From Trebonia sp036501515 (lineage in GTDB: Bacteria; Actinomycetota; Actinomycetes; Streptosporangiales; Streptosporangiaceae), in the NCBI GenBank assembly GCA_036501515.1, contig DASYAD010000178.1:1-8659 (forward strand): 8,659 bases of DNA, in the 5' to 3' direction. The translations under genes and the position numbers were made by a program. The notes under the pieces are model-generated. The model was not told where the DNA came from. It made no database searches and was given only the letters and a program-made list of their open reading frames with translations. Shown here in pieces: positions 6,260 to 8,659 of this stretch; the stretch's first letter is position 1; each line of letters opens with the position of its first letter.

Positions 6260-7054
6260 TCAACGGTCGAGAGCGGCGGCCGCCTCGGCGTCGGAGATCC
6301 CGTCGCCGTTGATGGAGAACCCGCCGTCGGCGACCAGTTCCGCCCCGGTGATGAACGCCGCCTGGTCGCTGGCCAGGTAGCCGACGGCGTAGGCGATGTC
6401 CATCGGGTTGCCGATCCTGGTGAGCCTGCCGCCGCCGGTGTGGTGGCCGGAGTCGCCGCGCCCGGACACGACCCGGCCCACGAGGACTGTGTTCGCCCTG
6501 ATGCCGACCGCGGCGCCCTCGACGGCGAGCGTCCTGGTGAGCGAGGAGACGCCGGCCTTGGCAGCGCCGTAGGCGCCGAATCCCTTGAAGCCGGCGATGG
6601 CCTGGCCGGAGGAGATGTTCACGATCGACGCCCCGTCGGCGGCGGCCAGGTGCGGCCAGGCGTACTTCGAGGCCCAGAACACGTTGCCGGTGAGCGTGCC
6701 GGTGAGGATCCGGTTCCACTCCTCGGTGCTGTAATCGGCCAGGTGCTTGACCGTGGTCGCCACCACCTCGGTCGGCGCGGCGTTGTTGACCAGGGTGGTG
6801 AGCCCGCCGAAGCGCCCAACCGTCTCCTCGATGACCGAGCGGACGCTGTCCTCATCGGTCACGTCGAGGCGGAGGAACTCAGCGGTGCCGCCGGCTTCCC
6901 TGATCCGGCTGACCACCTTCTCGCCCTTGTCCGTGGTGCGGCCGGTGACAACCACCTTCGCGCCCTGCGCAGCCAGGTGCTCGGCGATCGAGCGCCCGAT
7001 GCCGCGGGTCGATCCAGAGACCAGCGCCACCTTGCCCGCCATAAGTTCACCCAT
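6260..7054 (-). CDS. Short-chain dehydrogenase/reductase (classical SDR, 264 aa)
   Basis: This is a complete classical SDR catalysing NAD(P)(H)-dependent alcohol/ketone or related oxidoreduction in the cytosol. Numbering from the ATG at 7054, the cofactor motif SGSTRGIG is at 13-20, the LDVTDED segment at 64-70, NNAA at 90-93, the catalytic serine at Ser149 in NISSGQA, and YGAAK at 162-166 gives Tyr162 and Lys166. The C-terminus has RIGNPMDIAYAVGYLASDQA and ITGAELVADGG. Arg39 after the second strand (VVVTGR) favours NADP(H) over NAD(H), an inference. The start is set at 7054 because GGAGG (7059-7063) sits 4 nt upstream; an in-frame GTG at 7066 would place that signal inside the gene. ATG at 7042 is also possible. 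It is transcribed divergently from the isochorismatase-fold gene and convergently toward the livF remnant. The substrate is not predictable; FabG-like and hydroxyacyl-CoA dehydrogenases share this pattern. Confidence 0.92.
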   Translation of the reverse strand: MGELMAGKVALVSGSTRGIGRSIAEHLAAQGAKVVVTGRTTDKGEKVVSRIREAGGTAEFLRLDVTDEDSVRSVIEETVGRFGGLTTLVNNAAPTEVVATTVKHLADYSTEEWNRILTGTLTGNVFWASKYAWPHLAAADGASIVNISSGQAIAGFKGFGAYGAAKAGVSSLTRTLAVEGAAVGIRANTVLVGRVVSGRGDSGHHTGGGRLTRIGNPMDIAYAVGYLASDQAAFITGAELVADGGFSINGDGISDAEAAAALDR

Positions 7055-7058
7055 GTCG

Positions 7059-7063
7059 CCTCC
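7059..7063 (-). promoter_or_regulatory. Ribosome-binding site GGAGG deciding the SDR start
   Basis: On the minus strand GGAGG precedes ATG (7054-7052) by 4 nt. It lies immediately after the upstream in-frame GTG (7066-7064), which makes that longer start unlikely. Confidence 0.6.
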
Positions 7064-7112
7064 CACTCCATCGTGTCAACGCGCGTCCCCTCCACGAGCG
7101 TGTCTCAACCTG

Positions 7113-7141
7113 AAGGTGGCACTACTGTCAGATGATGTCAA
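7113..7141 (-). promoter_or_regulatory. Candidate promoter for the SDR gene
   Basis: On the minus strand there is a perfect -35 hexamer TTGACA at 7141-7136. After a 17-nt spacer comes CACCTT (7118-7113), a weak -10 box. Transcription from here would give a leader of roughly 50 nt before the SDR start. The -35 match is good and the -10 poor, so this is tentative. Confidence 0.3.
7123..7132 (+). promoter_or_regulatory. TANTGTCAGA element, copy in the divergent region (distal)
   Basis: TACTGTCAGA lies 67 bp before the second copy at 7190-7199. It overlaps the spacer of the candidate SDR promoter on the other strand, a suitable place for a repressor site. TGTCA is repeated directly at 7126 and 7136, ten bases apart, about one helical turn. 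Confidence 0.35.
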
Positions 7142-7176
7142 GCACAGGTCCTTGCAAAGCGCTGCTGAAGTGGGAA

Positions 7177-7199
7177 TATTATGTAGTCATATTGTCAGA
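7177..7199 (+). promoter_or_regulatory. Candidate promoter with TANTGTCAGA element for the isochorismatase-fold operon
   Basis: This is the most AT-rich short stretch of the window. It holds TATTAT at 7177-7182 and TATTGTCAGA at 7190-7199, both fitting the -10 pattern TANNNT. A TTGCAA at 7152-7157 could be a -35 box for TATTAT but the spacer would be long (19 nt). Either -10 box would put the transcript start close to the palindrome at 7204-7220. Confidence 0.4.
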
Positions 7200-7203
7200 C
7201 TGG

Positions 7204-7220
7204 CATCGCTGCCAGCGATG
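7204..7220 (+). promoter_or_regulatory. 17-bp palindrome, likely operator, before the isochorismatase-fold gene
   Basis: CATCGCTG (7204-7211) and CAGCGATG (7213-7220) are exact reverse complements around one central C. The repeat lies between the candidate -10 boxes and the ribosome-binding site GGGAGAG (7220-7226), the usual position for a repressor operator. A second, overlapping inverted repeat, CTGGCA (7200-7205) and TGCCAG (7210-7215) around TCGC, uses part of the same bases. No regulator gene is present in the window. Confidence 0.55.
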
Positions 7221-7228
7221 GGAGAGCC

Positions 7229-7861
7229 ATGGGACCGGGTGGGCCGCAGTCCGCCGCGCTGGTCATCAGCGAGTGCCAGGCGGGCATTCTCGACCCCGCG
7301 GCGTCCGTGACGCCAGCCCTCGCCGCGCAGGCGGCCGAGCGGGGCATCGTGGCCCGCATAGCCGAGCTGGCGGATGCGTTCCGCGCCGCGGGACTGCCCG
7401 TCGTGCACTGTCATATCGCGCACCGGCCGGACCTCGCGGGGATCAAGGCCAACTCGCTGCTCGGCGCCCTGGCGATCAAGAACCGCACGCTGATCGCCGG
7501 CACCCCGGACACGTTGCCGCCCCCTGAGCTGGCCCCGCACCCTGGTGACCACGTGAGCAGCCGGGCGGTCGGGCTCACCGCGTTCTACGGCACCGACTTG
7601 GACGCCACGCTCCGACTGCGTGACGTCGAGACCATCGTGCTCACCGGTGTCTCTACCGACGTGGCGATCCCCGGTCTCGCCCTTGAGGCGGTGAACCGGG
7701 GCTACTACGTCCGGATCCCGGCCGACTGCGTGGCGGGCACCTCGGCCAAGTCCCACGAGTTCATGATGGGCGGGCTGCTGCCCGCCATCGCGCGGATCAC
7801 CGACGCCGCCGCCGTGCTGGCCAGCCTGGCCGAGCTCGCAGAAGGAGAACAGAAAACATGA
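7229..7861 (+). CDS. Isochorismatase-fold (cysteine hydrolase-like) protein with altered active site (210 aa)
   Basis: The fold is clear from ALVISECQAGI (10-20), the strand LPVVHCHIAHRPD (56-68), SSRAVGLTAFYGTDLDATLR (110-129), ETIVLTGVSTDVAIPGLALE (134-153) and AVNRGYYVRIPADCVAG (154-170). This family includes isochorismatases and ureido/N-carbamoyl and nicotinamide-type amidohydrolases. The usual Asp-Lys-Cys triad is not seen: the Asp position is Glu15, the Lys position Arg112 and the Cys position Ala146. A similar pattern occurs, as I recall, in an actinobacterial subgroup near catabolic genes, so this is probably a family trait rather than decay. Amide or C-N hydrolysis by the standard cysteine mechanism is therefore unlikely. 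ATG 7229 is preceded by GGGAGAG. The gene overlaps the DUF35 gene by ATGA, implying translational coupling with it and the thiolase. Confidence 0.85.
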   Translation: MGPGGPQSAALVISECQAGILDPAASVTPALAAQAAERGIVARIAELADAFRAAGLPVVHCHIAHRPDLAGIKANSLLGALAIKNRTLIAGTPDTLPPPELAPHPGDHVSSRAVGLTAFYGTDLDATLRLRDVETIVLTGVSTDVAIPGLALEAVNRGYYVRIPADCVAGTSAKSHEFMMGGLLPAIARITDAAAVLASLAELAEGEQKT

Positions 7862-8301
7862 CAACCCGACCCGCCTCCCGGGTGCTGCCCGCGGTGACCG
7901 CGGAATCCGCGGCCTTCTGGACCGGTGGCTCCCAGGGCGAGCTGCGGATCTACCGCTGCCGGTCCTGCCAGCGCTACTTCCACCCGCCAGTGGGGGTGTG
8001 CTTCCGCTGCCACAGCAGGGACGTCGCCCCCGAGGCGGTCTCCGGGCGGGCCACCGTCGCCACCTACACGATCAACCAGCACCCGTGGTTCGGTGAGGCG
8101 TTCCCGGTGCCGTACGTGATCGCCATCGTCGAGCTAGAAGAAGACCCGGAGACCAGGCTGACCACGCAGATCGTGGACTGCCCGGTGGAGGACGTGCGGA
8201 TCGGCCTGCCGGTCGAGGTGGAGTTCGAGCATCACGAGGATGTGTGGATCCCGGTCTTCCGGCCAGTCGCGGGAAGCCCAAGCGTGGGGAGTGCGTCATG
8301 A
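7858..8301 (+). CDS. DUF35 Zn-ribbon/OB-fold acyl-CoA-associated protein (147 aa)
   Basis: The N-terminal rubredoxin-like zinc ribbon has Cys34-x2-Cys37 and Cys48-x2-Cys51 (YRCRSCQRY, VCFRCHS), preceded by a helix with AFWTGGSQGELRIYRC. An OB-fold follows at about 55-137 (GRATVATYTINQHPW, PYVIAIVELEEDPETRL, GLPVEVEFEH). Proteins of this type have no catalytic activity by themselves. They pair with thiolase-superfamily proteins, as in ChsH2 domain/Ltp2 retro-aldolases and the Phl-type acyltransferases, where the OB-fold binds the CoA part or holds the partner. The directly following thiolase gene, sharing an ATGA overlap, supports that role. The start ATG 7858 has AAGGAG (7842-7847) 10 nt upstream, within the end of the isochorismatase-fold gene. 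Confidence 0.92.
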   Translation: MTTRPASRVLPAVTAESAAFWTGGSQGELRIYRCRSCQRYFHPPVGVCFRCHSRDVAPEAVSGRATVATYTINQHPWFGEAFPVPYVIAIVELEEDPETRLTTQIVDCPVEDVRIGLPVEVEFEHHEDVWIPVFRPVAGSPSVGSAS

Positions 8302-8659
8302 CATTCGTCGACGACAAGGTGGTCATCACCGGCGTCGGGCAGTCCGCCGTGGGACGCAAGCTCGGTCGCAGCGGCCTCGACCTCGCCATCGACGCGGCGC
8401 TCGAGGCGATCGCGCACGCCGGCCTGCGCGTGGCGGACATCGACGGGGTCGCCAGCTACCCGGGGCCGGTCCAGGCCGAGGGCGGCTTCGTCGGTGCGAC
8501 GACGCACGAGGTGCGGGACGCGCTCGGCCTGCGGACCACGTGGGTGCTGAGCGGCGTGGAGACCCCGGGCCAGATCGGCACGCTGATGGACGGCGCCGCC
8601 GCGATCGCCACCGGGCGCGCCACCCACGTGCTGTCCTTCCGGTCCGTGGTCGAGTCGAC
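8298..8659 (+). CDS. Thiolase-superfamily protein (lipid-transfer protein/Ltp2-like), N-terminal part
   Basis: ATG at 8298 overlaps the DUF35 stop (ATGA) and the frame is open to the window end, giving 120 codons plus two bases. KVVITGVGQSAVGRK (7-21), LDLAIDAALEAIAHAGL (27-43), IDGVASYPG (48-56), and a helix with QIGTLMDGAAAIATGRATHV (92-111) are the N-terminal thiolase half. Where degradative thiolases carry the nucleophilic cysteine (xCxSG), the sequence reads SGVETPGQIG (85-94) with no cysteine. That fits the SCP-x/Ltp-type subgroup, some of which are retro-aldolases acting on beta-hydroxyacyl-CoAs with catalytic tyrosines nearer the C-terminus, outside this window. Pairing with DUF35 strengthens that reading. 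I infer carbon-carbon bond cleavage of a CoA thioester; an acyltransferase or a non-catalytic role remains possible. Confidence 0.88.
   Translation, partial: MTFVDDKVVITGVGQSAVGRKLGRSGLDLAIDAALEAIAHAGLRVADIDGVASYPGPVQAEGGFVGATTHEVRDALGLRTTWVLSGVETPGQIGTLMDGAAAIATGRATHVLSFRSVVES

Noticed and set aside
5686..6312. A 208-codon plus-strand frame across the remnant region
   Set aside because: It is in a different frame from the LivF similarity and becomes Arg/Pro-rich. It is open only because of the GC bias.
7055..7228. KstR or KstR2-type operators expected near sterol-catabolic genes
   Set aside because: I could not find their palindromes (TnnAAC...GTTnnA or AnCAAG...CTTGnT types) here, so steroid regulation is not supported by the sequence.
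1..8659. Insertion sequences, CRISPR arrays, tRNA genes, phage genes or defence systems
   Set aside because: No transposase-like frame, regularly spaced repeat, tRNA-like fold or known defence domain was seen; even the remnant junction shows no IS ends or target-site duplication.

Overview
The window is about 70% GC and coding-dense, with strong G/C bias at third codon positions. It carries a mycofactocin-type short-chain dehydrogenase, a luciferase-like F420-type oxidoreductase and a fused two-domain acyl-CoA dehydrogenase of the FadE type. Together these point to a soil-type actinomycete (Mycobacteriales, Pseudonocardiales or a related lineage; the exact taxon cannot be read from this piece). 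The gene content is that of a chromosomal catabolic island acting on CoA thioesters. I see no phage, IS, CRISPR, tRNA or rRNA features.

Layout. (1) Positions 1-1601, plus strand: the 3' end of a mycofactocin-type SDR, a cupin protein and a dienelactone-hydrolase-family protein. (2) Positions 1598-5636, minus strand: an operon read as LLM/F420 oxidoreductase, then fused acyl-CoA dehydrogenase (777 aa), then a DUF2889 protein. Gaps are 5 and 23 bp. The last gene meets the hydrolase gene tail to tail with stop codons overlapping by 4 bp. (3) Positions 5637-6250: a scar holding two gene remnants, the last ~39 codons of a CaiB-type CoA-transferase (minus strand) and, head to head with it, the 3' two thirds of a LivF-type ABC ATPase (plus strand). 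The ATPase remnant has lost its Walker A region and has an in-frame TGA just before its LSGG signature. (4) 6260-7054, minus strand: a complete SDR. (5) 7055-7228: a divergent, locally AT-rich control region with a 17-bp palindrome and two copies of a repeated TANTGTCAGA element. (6) 7229-8659, plus strand: an isochorismatase-fold protein, a DUF35 Zn-ribbon/OB-fold protein and the 5' part of a thiolase-superfamily gene, translationally coupled by two ATGA overlaps.

How the genes may work together (inference): the acyl-CoA dehydrogenase would desaturate a CoA thioester. The SDRs and the F420 enzyme would handle alcohol/ketone or ene redox steps. The DUF35/thiolase pair would cleave the chain, possibly by a retro-aldol route because the usual thiolase nucleophilic cysteine is not visible. 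The hydrolase and isochorismatase-fold proteins would open or trim intermediates. The CaiB and LivF remnants suggest the locus once also had CoA activation and uptake functions that were lost by rearrangement. The substrate is unknown.

I found no clearly new multi-gene system. The observations most worth checking are the remnant junction with its hairpin-embedded stop codon, the shared upstream element, the palindrome before the isochorismatase-fold gene, and several enzymes whose canonical catalytic residues are replaced.
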